Shown: piece after piece, positions 17,480 to 26,146 of the stretch
Numbering within the stretch: the stretch's first letter is position 1
How the letters are laid out: every line of letters starts with the position of its first letter
NCBI RefSeq assembly: GCF_004339745.1
Contig: NZ_SMGP01000001.1
Span: forward strand, 4,154,001-4,218,000
DNA: 64,000 bases
Direction of reading: 5' to 3'
From: Paraburkholderia sp. BL9I2N2
GTDB taxonomy: Bacteria; Pseudomonadota; Gammaproteobacteria; Burkholderiales; Burkholderiaceae
Program-made: the position numbers and the translations under genes
Notes under the pieces: generated by a model
What the model saw: the letters and a program-made list of their open reading frames with translations, nothing else
Told to the model about the DNA's origin: nothing
The model's database searches: none

Positions 17480-18178
17480 ATGAGCACCACTTCCCGATGG
17501 ATCGACATTCCCGCCGGCAACGACAGTTTCGGCGGCTACCTGGCGTTGCCCAAAGGCGGCAAGGGACCGGCGGTCATCATCATTCAGGAAATCTTCGGCG
17601 TGAACAGCCATATCCGTTCGGTCGCGGATCAGTACGCGCAAGACGGCTACGTCGCGCTCGCACCGGACGTGTTCTGGCGCGTGCAACCGCGCGTGGAATT
17701 GACGTACGACGGCGCCGATCGCGAGAAGGGCATCGAACTGATGCAGAAACTCAAGGTCGATGAAGCCGTGGCCGATATCGGCGCAGCCGCAGCCGCACTG
17801 CGCGCCATGCCGGAAGTGACCGGCAAGGTGGCGGCAATCGGCTTTTGCTTCGGCGGCCGGCTCGCGTATCTGGCCGCGGCGCAAGGCACGCTCGACGGCG
17901 CGGTCGCCTACTACGGCGGCGGCATCCAGAACCAGCTCGACGAAGCCGCAAAGGTCAAAGTGCCGATGCAATTTCACTACGGCGAACTCGACGCGCATAT
18001 CCCGCTGTCGGCCGTCGGTCAGATTCAGGAACGCTTCGCCGGCCGCACCGACGCCGAATTCCACATCTATCCGAACGCCGATCACGGCTTCAACTGTTCG
18101 GACCGCGCGTCGTACAACCAGCGCGCCGCCGCGTTGGCACATGGCCGCACGCTGACGTTCCTCGGCGAACGTCTGTAA
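17480..18178 (+). CDS. Dienelactone hydrolase family protein
   Basis: A 232-residue alpha/beta hydrolase. The catalytic triad is C123 in IGFCFGGRLAY, D171 in GELDAHIP and H202 in NADHGFNC, with E37 in IIIQEIFGVN as in classical dienelactone hydrolase. Length matches ClcD/TcbE-like enzymes (about 235). It may hydrolyse dienelactones in aromatic degradation, but no chlorocatechol genes are near, so a general carboxymethylenebutenolidase-like role is safer. The ATG at 17480 has GGAGAG just upstream; another ATG four codons earlier is possible. Confidence 0.9.
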   Translation: MSTTSRWIDIPAGNDSFGGYLALPKGGKGPAVIIIQEIFGVNSHIRSVADQYAQDGYVALAPDVFWRVQPRVELTYDGADREKGIELMQKLKVDEAVADIGAAAAALRAMPEVTGKVAAIGFCFGGRLAYLAAAQGTLDGAVAYYGGGIQNQLDEAAKVKVPMQFHYGELDAHIPLSAVGQIQERFAGRTDAEFHIYPNADHGFNCSDRASYNQRAAALAHGRTLTFLGERL

Positions 18179-18309
18179 CGCGCGGTTCTAATTGGTGCGC
18201 TGATTGCTGCCGCTGTTCGCGACGCTTATCAGCGCGCGTCAATTGCGCTTTTTTGTTGGCGCTTTTCATGTGCGTCAGTAACTCGCGCACATAACTCAGT
18301 TACTCTCTC

Positions 18310-18344
18310 AAAGACGGCGTGTCTGTGGCACGCCGTCTTTTCCA
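18310..18344 (+). terminator. Rho-independent terminator after dienelactone hydrolase gene
   Basis: A perfect 12-bp stem AAAGACGGCGTG / CACGCCGTCTTT (18310-18321, 18329-18340) with a 7-nt loop is followed by TTCC. It lies ~130 nt past the stop. The stem is symmetrical, but the next gene is co-directional. Confidence 0.75.
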
Positions 18345-18444
18345 TGTGCGGCAATCAATCCGGGCGACGAAACCTCGCGGCGCGGTTCAGCGCGCGCATG
18401 GACCGCCGGCCGGTTCAACACTCGATAGCGAGGGCTCATCCGTC

Positions 18445-19965
18445 GTGCATTCAGACTATCTCGCTCATGACGCCACCGGCCTCGCCGAATTGATACGCAA
18501 GCGCGAAGCAAGTGCGCGCGAGTTGCTCGACATTGCGATTTCACGCACCGAAGCCGTCAATCCCGCGATCAATGCGATTGTCCTGAAGGACTACGACGCA
18601 GCCCGTCAACGCGCTTCACGCGACGACGCGAGCCGTGCGAACGGCGCAAACAACGCCGATGGCGTCAGCGCGCAAACAGCGCTGGCCGGCGTGCCCTATC
18701 TGATCAAGGACCTCGGCGCGCCGGTCGCCGGACTGCGCATGGCCATGGGCAGCCGCCACTACCGCCACTTCATTCCCACCGAAGACGCCCCGGTGGTCGC
18801 GCTGGCGAAAGCGGCCGGCCTCAATATCTTCGCCAAGACCAGCACGTCCGAGCTCGGCCAGATGCCTTATACGGAGCCCGAACTGTTCGGCGCGTGCCGC
18901 AATCCGTGGAATCTCGACCATACGCCGGGCGGCTCGAGCGGCGGTGCGGCGGCGGCGGTTGCCGCCGGCATCGTGCCGCTCGCGCATGCATCGGACGGCG
19001 GCGGCTCGATCCGCATTCCGGCGTCATGCTGTGGACTCTTCGGCCTCAAACCTTCACGCGGACGTGTGCCGCGTGCGACCGCGGAGGCTGAGGCCGGTGA
19101 ACTCGGCGTCGATCATGCGGTGTCGCGCAGTGTGCGCGACAGTGCGCTGCTGCTCGATCTGCTTGGCGGCAATGCCGACCGGCCGCTCGGCGCGCCGGGC
19201 ACGTTTCTGAGCGCGAGCCGCGAGCCGTGCAAACCGCTGAATATCGCGTACGTCACCGAGCCGATGCTCGCACCGTCGCTTTCCGCCGACGCGCGCGCCG
19301 CGCTCGAAGACGCCGCGCAACTTGCCAGCTCGCTCGGCCATAACATCGAACCGGTGTCGCTCGGCATCGACTTCGCGACGGTTCGCCACGCGTTCCTCAC
19401 GCTCTGGTCCGTGACGGCGGAAGATCTGGTGCTGAACGCCGAACGGATCAGCGGCCGCAAACCGCTGCGCGCCGAATTCGAAATCTCGACATGGGCGATG
19501 GCGCATGTGGGCCGCAAACTCGGCGAACGCGGCCTGCCCGCCGCGCTCGAAGAACAACGCCGCATCACCGGGCTGCTCACCGATCTGCTGAATCGCTACG
19601 ACGTGATTCTGTGCGCCACGCTCGCCGCGCCGCCGATCAAGATCGGCGAGATGCGGCCCACGTCGGCGGAACGCATGCAGATGCGCGCCGTCACCACCAT
19701 GCCTCTCGAGGCGTTGATGAAGAAGGTGCTGATGGAAGCGTCGAACAAGGCGTTCACGTGGGCCGGTTGCACGGAACTGTTCAACCTGAGCGGCCAGCCG
19801 GCGATGTCGGTGCCGCTCTACTGGAATGCGCGCGGGCTGCCGATCGGCGTGCAATTTGCCGCGCGCGACGGCGGCGAGGCGACGCTTCTGCGTCTGGCCG
19901 CGCAGCTCGAAACGGCAAGGCCGTGGTTCGACAAGCGGCCGCCTTTGATACAGGCACGCAACTAG
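18445..19965 (+). CDS. Amidase (amidase signature family)
   Basis: A 506-residue amidase. The Ser-cisSer-Lys triad is visible: K88 in PYLIKDLG, cis-S164 in HTPGGSSGGAA and nucleophile S188 in DGGGSIRIPAS. Spacing of 24 residues between the two serines matches FAAH/GatA-type enzymes. The start is taken at a GTG (VHSDYLAHDA); an upstream ATG at 18319 lies inside the terminator and is unlikely. Substrate is unknown; 6-aminohexanoate-cyclic-dimer hydrolase-like enzymes have a similar layout. No GatB or GatC genes are adjacent, so it is not the tRNA amidotransferase. Confidence 0.88.
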   Translation: MHSDYLAHDATGLAELIRKREASARELLDIAISRTEAVNPAINAIVLKDYDAARQRASRDDASRANGANNADGVSAQTALAGVPYLIKDLGAPVAGLRMAMGSRHYRHFIPTEDAPVVALAKAAGLNIFAKTSTSELGQMPYTEPELFGACRNPWNLDHTPGGSSGGAAAAVAAGIVPLAHASDGGGSIRIPASCCGLFGLKPSRGRVPRATAEAEAGELGVDHAVSRSVRDSALLLDLLGGNADRPLGAPGTFLSASREPCKPLNIAYVTEPMLAPSLSADARAALEDAAQLASSLGHNIEPVSLGIDFATVRHAFLTLWSVTAEDLVLNAERISGRKPLRAEFEISTWAMAHVGRKLGERGLPAALEEQRRITGLLTDLLNRYDVILCATLAAPPIKIGEMRPTSAERMQMRAVTTMPLEALMKKVLMEASNKAFTWAGCTELFNLSGQPAMSVPLYWNARGLPIGVQFAARDGGEATLLRLAAQLETARPWFDKRPPLIQARN

Positions 19966-20053
19966 ACGAGAGGTTTAGGAGAAGGTGTCGCAGCGAAGTA
20001 GCGGCAATGGTCCGCTGCCGGCAGCAAAGCCTGACTGAAATTCAGCCGCCCGG

Positions 20054-21346
20054 TCAGGCCGGCTTGCGATGCGCGTCGAGATCCGCGTGGCGCTTACCCG
20101 GAATGCAGGCCACCGCGACGATCGACAGCGCCAGTCCGCCCATCACGTAGTAAATCGGCGCGAGCGGCGAGCCGGTGGTGTTGATGAGCCATGTCACGAC
20201 GAATGGCCCGAAGCCGCCAAACACCATCACCGCAATGTTGTAGGCGAGCGATAAGCCGGTCGAGCGCACGTTCGCCGGAAACAACTCTGCGATCAGCGCG
20301 CCGAACGGTCCGTAATAACCGGAGAGCGTGATCGACAGCAACGCCTGCACGAGAATCAGTTTCGACACGCTCGGCTCCGCCGCGAGCCACGCGAACAGCG
20401 GATAGATGATCACGAGCGTAACCACCAGCGACCACAGCGACAGCCCCTTGCGCCCGATCCTGTCCGACCATGCGCCGGTCAATGGCGACAGCACCGTCAA
20501 CAGCAGATTGCCGACGATCACCGCGTAAAAGGATTGCGCGTAAGGCAGCTTGAGTTGATTGACCGCGAAGGTCGGCAGATAGCTGATCAGCACGTAGATC
20601 GTCACCGTGAGCGCGATTACCGAGCCGAGGCCGCAGAGCACGTCACGGGTATGAGTTCTGAAAACTTCGCCGAGCGTCGCGCGCCGCGCGGTTTTTTGCG
20701 CGAGTAGAAACGCTTCGGAATCCGCGAGATGCCGGCGGATATAAAAGCCGATCGGCCCGATGATCAAACCCAGAATGAAGGGCACGCGCCAGCCCCAGGA
20801 TTGCAGCGCCTCGGGCGACAGTCCGCGCGTGATCAATGCGCCCACCAGTGCGCCGAGCAGCAGCGCCGCCGCCTGGCTCGCCATCTGCCAACTGCCGTAG
20901 AAGCCGCGCTTCGAAAACGGCGCCGCTTCGATCAGCAACGCCGTCGAACTGCCGAACTCCCCGCCGGCGGAAAAGCCTTGCAGCGAGCGTCCGACTACGA
21001 TCATCAACGGCGCGCCGATGCCGATCGCCGAGTACGGCGGTGCGATCGCCAGCAGCAGAATGCCGAGCGTCATCAGCGCGATGACGAGCGACAACGCCGC
21101 TTTACGTCCCGCGCGATCCGCGTAGAGTCCGAGTACGATGCCGCCGATCGGCCGCATGACGAAAGCGACGCCGAACGTCGCGGTGGCGAGGAGCAGCGGC
21201 GCATAGTCGTTGCCGGCCGGGAAGAACAACTGCGCGATCACCACCGTCAGAAAACCGAACACGGTGAAGTCGTACCACTCGAGTGCATTGCCGATCACAG
21301 CCGCGACGACGGCTCGCGTATGAAGGCTCCTTGACGCTGGTTTCAT
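20054..21346 (-). CDS. MFS transporter of the metabolite:H+ symporter (MHS) family
   Basis: A 430-residue, twelve-segment transporter of the MHS group (ProP, KgtP, ShiA relatives). The N-terminus VVAAVIGNALEWYDFTVFGF is the family signature. GLYADRAGRKAAL (loop 2-3) and the longer RSLQGFSAGGEFGSSTALLI segment follow, the latter also typical. It probably imports an organic acid, betaine or similar solute. It converges on the amidase gene with about 90 bp between. Start ATG at 21344-21346 has GGAG upstream. Confidence 0.9.
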   Translation of the reverse strand: MKPASRSLHTRAVVAAVIGNALEWYDFTVFGFLTVVIAQLFFPAGNDYAPLLLATATFGVAFVMRPIGGIVLGLYADRAGRKAALSLVIALMTLGILLLAIAPPYSAIGIGAPLMIVVGRSLQGFSAGGEFGSSTALLIEAAPFSKRGFYGSWQMASQAAALLLGALVGALITRGLSPEALQSWGWRVPFILGLIIGPIGFYIRRHLADSEAFLLAQKTARRATLGEVFRTHTRDVLCGLGSVIALTVTIYVLISYLPTFAVNQLKLPYAQSFYAVIVGNLLLTVLSPLTGAWSDRIGRKGLSLWSLVVTLVIIYPLFAWLAAEPSVSKLILVQALLSITLSGYYGPFGALIAELFPANVRSTGLSLAYNIAVMVFGGFGPFVVTWLINTTGSPLAPIYYVMGGLALSIVAVACIPGKRHADLDAHRKPA

Positions 21347-21484
21347 TCGAATCTCCAGCCTGCCAAAAGTATCCTGTGGTGCGTCGTTTTAGTGCAATGC
21401 CGTATTAGCGCGAGCGAGAAAAAAGAGCGCGAGCCGTTGAGGTCGCCTTGGAGTGTAAAGAGCGCACAAGCGGTTTTCAAGCAG

Positions 21485-21520
21485 CAAAAAGGCGTCTGCC
21501 GCGCGGGGTGGCAGACGCCT
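21485..21520 (-). terminator. Rho-independent terminator for the HiPIP gene
   Basis: The stem AGGCGTCTGCC / GGCAGACGCCT (21490-21500, 21510-21520) is followed on the minus strand by TTTTTG. It lies ~80 nt downstream of the HiPIP stop. Confidence 0.82.
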
Positions 21521-21601
21521 GAATGACTGGGCCTCGAATGCGCACCGCCATGTTGCGGCGCATTTCGCGCAACACTGAGTGCGTGTGCGGCTGATGGCTA
21601 A

Positions 21602-21913
21602 TCAGGCCTTCTTGTTATATGCGCTGCACCAACCCTTGCTCGCCACCTGCTTGCCGGCGAACATCGGACAGCCGCCGTAGGGGTCGGTCGGCTTGGCCTG
21701 GTAGAAGCTGCAGTTGCCGCAGTCCTGGCCCGGTGCGTACTTGGCGAATTTCGCCTTGTCGACTTTCGTGGCGTCTTCCTTGTAGCCGAGTGCTTGCGCG
21801 GTCGGATCGGATTCGGCGACTTTCGGTGCGTCGGCGAATGCCTGGCGCGACAACGCAAAGGTGGACGCCACACCAATGCTGGTGATCAAAAACGTACGAC
21901 GGGAAGGTTTCAT
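21602..21913 (-). CDS. High-potential iron-sulfur protein (HiPIP)
   Basis: A 103-residue periplasmic [4Fe-4S] electron carrier. The N-terminus SRRTFLITSIGVASTFALS is a Tat-type signal (twin Arg at 5-6, then F), which fits export of a folded cluster protein. The four cluster ligands are C65, C68, C82 and C96 (CGNC, GGCPMF, GWCSAY), with the usual HiPIP spacing. It is monocistronic with its own terminator. The redox partner, perhaps a cytochrome oxidase or bc1-type complex, is not in the window. Confidence 0.93.
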   Translation of the reverse strand: MKPSRRTFLITSIGVASTFALSRQAFADAPKVAESDPTAQALGYKEDATKVDKAKFAKYAPGQDCGNCSFYQAKPTDPYGGCPMFAGKQVASKGWCSAYNKKA

Positions 21914-22165
21914 GGGGACTCACTCCATTTCTATTGAACTGATCGCCGTTCTAGTGACAGCGGTTCTCAAGGATAGCAATGAAGCTGTCGCGCGTGACGG
22001 TCCAAATGATAGAGATAACCGAATTGGTACGACCGCGCGGCTGAATGTCGCGCGGAATGCGAATCGATCGCATGCGAGGTGACACTTTGCGGGGAAACAC
22101 GCGATGCGCAAACCGCGCGCGAGTCGAGGCGCTCGCAGTGAAACCGTTGGCGCGAACCGCGTGAA

Positions 22166-23272
22166 TCACGCGCGTCCGCTCAACTCGCACACTCGCTGCG
22201 CGATCGCAAGCGACGCCGTCAATCCCGGCGACTCGATACCGAACAGATTGACGAGTCCACGCACACCATGCGCGGCCGGACCTTGAATCACGAAGTCGGC
22301 AGCGGGTTCGCCGGGACCGGAAAGCTTCGGACGAATCCCCGCATACGCGGGCTGCAATGCATCGTCCGGAAGCGCCGGCCAATAGGCGCGAATCGCCGCG
22401 TAAAACGATTCCGCGCGACGCGGATCGACGTCGTAATTGATCGCATCGACCCATTCGACATCGGGACCGAAACGCGCCTGGCCGCCGAGGTCGATGGTCA
22501 GATGCACGCCGAGGCCCGCTTCGTTCGGCATCGGATAAATCAGGCGGCTGAATGGCGCGCGCCCCGAGATGCTGAAGTAGTTGCCGCGCGCGAGATAGAG
22601 GGGCGGCACGTGCCGCGCGTCGAGTCCGCGGATCTTGCGCGCCAATGCGTTCGCCTGCAAACCGGCGCTGTTGATCACGCACGCTGCGCTGATCGTGGTC
22701 GGCGCATCGCCGCCCACCTTGATGATGAAGCGGCCATTGCTCGCTTCGATCGCCTGGACCGGCGAGTGAAACGCGCACACCGCGCCGTCTCGTTCGGCGT
22801 CGCCCTGCAGCGCCAGCATGAACTGATGACTATCGACGATGCCCGTCTGCGGCGAGAACACCGCTTCGACACATTCGAGCGCGGGTTCGAGCGCTTGCGC
22901 CTGGTCGCCGGTGATCCGCATCAGGTCGAGCACACCGTTGTCGCGGCCTTTGGCCATGATGCTTTCGAGCTGAGGAATCTGGTTGCGCGAAGTGGCCACC
23001 AGCAATTTGCCGCAGCGTGAATGCGGCACGTTACGCTCGACACAGTAGTCGTAGAGCATCTCGCGGCCGCGCACGCAAAGCCCGGCTTTGAGCGAGCCAC
23101 GCGGATAGTAGATGCCCGCGTGAATCACCTCGCTGTTGCGCGAGCTGGTGCCCACGCCGATTGCTTCGGCCGCCTCCAGCACGATGACGTCGCGGCCTCG
23201 AGCCGCCAGTGCGCGCGCCACCGCGAGACCGATCACGCCGGCGCCGATCACTACACATTCGATTTGGTCCAT
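22166..23272 (-). CDS. FAD-dependent oxidoreductase, L-2-hydroxyglutarate oxidase-like
   Basis: A 368-residue DAO-fold flavoprotein. The dinucleotide motif VVIGAGVIGLAVARALAARG is at the N-terminus. Downstream come SSRNSEVIHAGIYYP and the C-terminal FAD motif GLVNLFGIESPGLTASLAIA, the arrangement of LhgO/L2HGDH-like enzymes. The substrate is probably a 2-hydroxyacid; this is from family resemblance only. The ATG at 23270-23272 (MDQIECV) is preferred over one six codons earlier. Neighbours do not indicate a pathway. Confidence 0.87.
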   Translation of the reverse strand: MDQIECVVIGAGVIGLAVARALAARGRDVIVLEAAEAIGVGTSSRNSEVIHAGIYYPRGSLKAGLCVRGREMLYDYCVERNVPHSRCGKLLVATSRNQIPQLESIMAKGRDNGVLDLMRITGDQAQALEPALECVEAVFSPQTGIVDSHQFMLALQGDAERDGAVCAFHSPVQAIEASNGRFIIKVGGDAPTTISAACVINSAGLQANALARKIRGLDARHVPPLYLARGNYFSISGRAPFSRLIYPMPNEAGLGVHLTIDLGGQARFGPDVEWVDAINYDVDPRRAESFYAAIRAYWPALPDDALQPAYAGIRPKLSGPGEPAADFVIQGPAAHGVRGLVNLFGIESPGLTASLAIAQRVCELSGRA

Positions 23273-23429
23273 GTCCCTTGACGCGGCCAACTTCGCCGCG
23301 CGCTACCTCGTTCACCCGATCAAGATGAAGACAGGGTGCGGCTGTCGCGTGCCGTCCACCGCTCGCTGCCGAACGCTCCTGTCCATTCGCAACCGCTACG
23401 TAAAATTGTACGACGCCGTACAGACACAA

Positions 23430-23459
23430 ATGCCCGCAGTCGGCAATGACTGCGGGCAT
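23430..23459 (-). terminator. Hairpin terminator downstream of the DUF4148 gene
   Basis: A perfect 12-bp stem ATGCCCGCAGTC / GACTGCGGGCAT encloses a 6-nt loop. The minus-strand tail is TTGTGTCTG, a poor T-tract. It lies ~140 nt after the DUF4148 stop. Confidence 0.6.
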
Positions 23460-23601
23460 GCGGTCTTGAGCGGGTCTCAAACGTAGCGGCCGGACTAATT
23501 AGTGTACGCCGTCGAGGGTCGCCGCGCTCGCTTCTTCGCGTGGCCGGTGAATGTGACACGCGGCCCGGTCGGGGCCGCGGTGCTTGCGGGACGGCCGGCG
23601 C

Positions 23602-24024
23602 TTAGTCCTGCGTGCTGACGCCTCGATGCGCAGCTTCCGCCACATGGGTCTTTTGCGCGCGCGGCACGGTGTAGCCGCCGACCGCGAGTTCCTGCTGATA
23701 AGCCGGCGCGTTCGGATTCAGGCTCAATTGACCGTTGGCGCGAGCTTCGGCCAACTCAGCCTTCACCTGGGCACGGGTCTTCGGACCGTTGTCGGGCGTC
23801 GCGCTCACGCTATCGGCTGAAATCGGCGCGTACGGATTCTGGTTCAACTCGCCGGCTGCGCGAGCTTGCGCGACGTCCGCGTGCACTTGCGCGCGGGTCA
23901 CGCCGCTCGGTTGCGTGTACGTGGCGACTTCGGGACGGTACGACGCAGCCGGTCCGTAGCCGCTCGCGAAGGCCGGTGCGGCGATAGTGGAGGAAAAAAG
24001 CAAAGCGAGGGAAGCCGTTCGCAT
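23602..24024 (-). CDS. DUF4148 domain-containing secreted protein
   Basis: About 140 residues from the ATG at 24022-24024. A Sec signal (MRTASLALLFSSTIAAPAFA) precedes two copies of the DUF4148 unit, TRAQVHADVAQARAAGELNQ and TRAQVKAELAEARANGQLSL, each followed by NP-NAP/YAP. This repeat is abundant in Burkholderiales and its role is unknown. The duplication within the protein is clear at residue level. The gene has its own terminator. Confidence 0.88.
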   Translation of the reverse strand: MRTASLALLFSSTIAAPAFASGYGPAASYRPEVATYTQPSGVTRAQVHADVAQARAAGELNQNPYAPISADSVSATPDNGPKTRAQVKAELAEARANGQLSLNPNAPAYQQELAVGGYTVPRAQKTHVAEAAHRGVSTQD

Positions 24025-24235
24025 GATGGTGGTTTCCAATAGTCGTTGAATTGGGGTTCTGTGCGTTGCGGAGTGACGTCTGGCGTGTCGCGCGGATGTC
24101 ATCTCGTTGGGGGCTCAGTTTATTCCCTGACTATCGAAAAGCTAGATTGATTGACTACAACTTAGCATCTCATTAATAGCAACAATTGCCACGGCATTCA
24201 CCGCGTTTCGGGCACGGATTCCCGGCTTCGGCCAT

Positions 24236-24262
24236 AAAAAAGCCGCCCGGCGACGGCTTTTC
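24236..24262 (-). terminator. Rho-independent terminator for the AAA+ ATPase gene
   Basis: The stem AAAAGCCG / CGGCTTTT (24239-24246, 24255-24262) is followed by six T on the minus strand. It lies ~25 nt after the ATPase stop. Confidence 0.8.
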
Positions 24263-24284
24263 TACGAAAAAGTGGCAAAAATGC

Positions 24285-25262
24285 TCAAAAACCAATAGGT
24301 TTTCGCCGGTTTCCGTGGTCGAGGCGAATGTCGCCAGCTTCGACATGATCCCGTCCATCGATTCGCGCCGCGCCGAAGCCGTTGAGAATCGCGCGGCGCA
24401 TTTCACGCGGCGATGCCCGCATCAGCGCATCGAGTGCGGCGTCGCCGAGCACGTCGGGAAAGCGCAGTCCCCAGTTGTGCGCGCAGCGGATCTCGTCGTA
24501 GATCGCCTGCGCGATACGGCGCGCGCCGTCGTGATCCGGCGGCGGGATCTCGTACACGTTCATCCGGTTCAGGATCGGCTCGGGAATCGAGCGTTCGTCG
24601 TTCGCGGTCGCAATCCAGATCACGTGGCCGGCATTGATCGGAATCTCGGCGAACTCGTCGATGAAAGTCTGCGCCGTGTCGTGCTCGAGCAGCGCATACA
24701 GCGCGCCGAGCGGATCGTATTGCGAATCGCCCGTGGCCTTGTCGATTTCGTCGACGGCGATCACCGGGTTCGCGTAGCTGCCGTTCACGAGCGCATCGAA
24801 CACCTTGCCCGGTTTTGCGTTCTTCCACTGCGACGAGGCGCCCGAGAGAATCCAGCCCGCCGTCAACGAACTCATCGCCACGTATTGATACGCGGTGCCG
24901 AGCAGGCGCGCCAACTGCTTGGCGAAGTGAGTTTTGCCGATGCCGGGGTCGCCGAGCAGGAGGATCGGCATCAGTTCGAGCCGGTCTTCTGTTTCGAGAC
25001 ACAACGCGACCTGCTTGCGGATGTCGTCGAGCGGCGCGGAAAAGTTGGGCAGCGCGTCGATCAGATCGTCGATCGACGGCATGCGGTTCGGCTTCACGCA
25101 AAAGCGCATATTGCCGGTTTTCAGCATCTTTTCGTATGTCGCGCGCAGTGCCTCGTTCGCGCCTTCACCGAGATCGTTCAGCGCGGTCTCGACCTGATCG
25201 AGGTCGTACACCCTGCTGAAAGACGCCACGGCGATTTCCTGTTTGACCATTGCTGTTGTCAT
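24285..25262 (-). CDS. Lon-like AAA+ ATPase without protease domain
   Basis: A 325-residue AAA+ ATPase. Walker A is GDPGIGKTH (residues 104-112) and Walker B is VIAVDEID (about 167-174). Sensor 1 follows in WIATANDERSIPEPILNRM with the arginine finger close behind, and sensor 2 is about 290. Motif spelling is closest to Lon ATPase modules, but no Ser-Lys protease domain follows and the length stops there. The N-terminal ~75 residues are helical. It may be an adaptor-type remodeller; the target is unknown. The gene is monocistronic, ATG at 25260-25262. Confidence 0.82.
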   Translation of the reverse strand: MTTAMVKQEIAVASFSRVYDLDQVETALNDLGEGANEALRATYEKMLKTGNMRFCVKPNRMPSIDDLIDALPNFSAPLDDIRKQVALCLETEDRLELMPILLLGDPGIGKTHFAKQLARLLGTAYQYVAMSSLTAGWILSGASSQWKNAKPGKVFDALVNGSYANPVIAVDEIDKATGDSQYDPLGALYALLEHDTAQTFIDEFAEIPINAGHVIWIATANDERSIPEPILNRMNVYEIPPPDHDGARRIAQAIYDEIRCAHNWGLRFPDVLGDAALDALMRASPREMRRAILNGFGAARIDGRDHVEAGDIRLDHGNRRKPIGF

Positions 25263-25530
25263 CGCTCACCCCGTCTGGCTGGTCTTGCTGCTGCGGCGCC
25301 TGGTGGGCACCGTTTCAGGTCCAGTGTAACGAGGCCATATTCGCGTGCAAGCCAGCAGTCGTGCCGCTCTGCTGCTAACAGCGGGTTGTTTTTGGGGATT
25401 CCCAGCCTTATCTGAAATGGATTGTTGCTGAACCCGGCCCCGTTTGAAGTGTCAGAAAGGCGTTGCGCCCATCAGGGGTAAGATGGCCCTCTGGCTACGC
25501 TGCCGGATCTCGTGACCGGAGACTTCTTCT

Positions 25531-26058
25531 ATGTGGAAAACCAGTATCGCGGCCGTATTGCTCGGCACCTCGTTGCTTGCGAATGCACAACAAAGCGCGC
25601 AACAAAGCGCGCAACAACGGCCCGCGCAGCAGGTCGTGCAATGGCAGTTGCAAGTCATGCGCGACGGCCAGCAAATCGACGCGTTCGACGGCACCACTAC
25701 CGTCGGCCAGGCGCGCACGGACACGCATCACAAGATCGTGCAACATAACGTCGGCTGCAAGGATCAGCCCGCCGGCAGTATCGATCTGGCGCGCACGCTG
25801 ACCGTCTCGCCGCTGCAGGCGGATGCAAGCGGCGTCACACTGTCGATCGAAGCGCAGGAAACGTTCGAGGAAAACGCCGCGCGGCAAACCGACACCGGCT
25901 GCAAATTGCCGCCGCAACCGCGCCAGGTGAGCGCGAGCCATCCGGGTCTGAAGGTGGCGACGGGGCAATGGGCCAGTTGGACCATCGTCGACAAGGACCC
26001 GAACCTGGTCTACCGCGTGCGTGCGAGTCTCGCGGACAGCGCAAACACGGCAAACTGA
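25531..26058 (+). CDS. Hypothetical secreted protein
   Basis: A 175-residue protein with a Sec signal (MWKTSIAAVLLGTSLLANA). Directly after it is a Gln-rich tract with two exact 12-bp repeats (QQSAQQSAQQ), then an unknown beta-rich domain carrying two cysteines (about residues 76 and 124) that could form a disulphide. I do not recognise a family; Burkholderia genomes often carry such orphan exported proteins. It is followed at 26147 by an EEP-family gene, 88 bp away, without sign of functional link. Confidence 0.75.
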   Translation: MWKTSIAAVLLGTSLLANAQQSAQQSAQQRPAQQVVQWQLQVMRDGQQIDAFDGTTTVGQARTDTHHKIVQHNVGCKDQPAGSIDLARTLTVSPLQADASGVTLSIEAQETFEENAARQTDTGCKLPPQPRQVSASHPGLKVATGQWASWTIVDKDPNLVYRVRASLADSANTAN

Positions 26059-26146
26059 TCGAACCGATGCAAAGAACACGCAAGAGAATGCGCAAACAGC
26101 ACGCGACTAACCGACGCCCCCAACCAGAACACGTGGACAACGCGGC

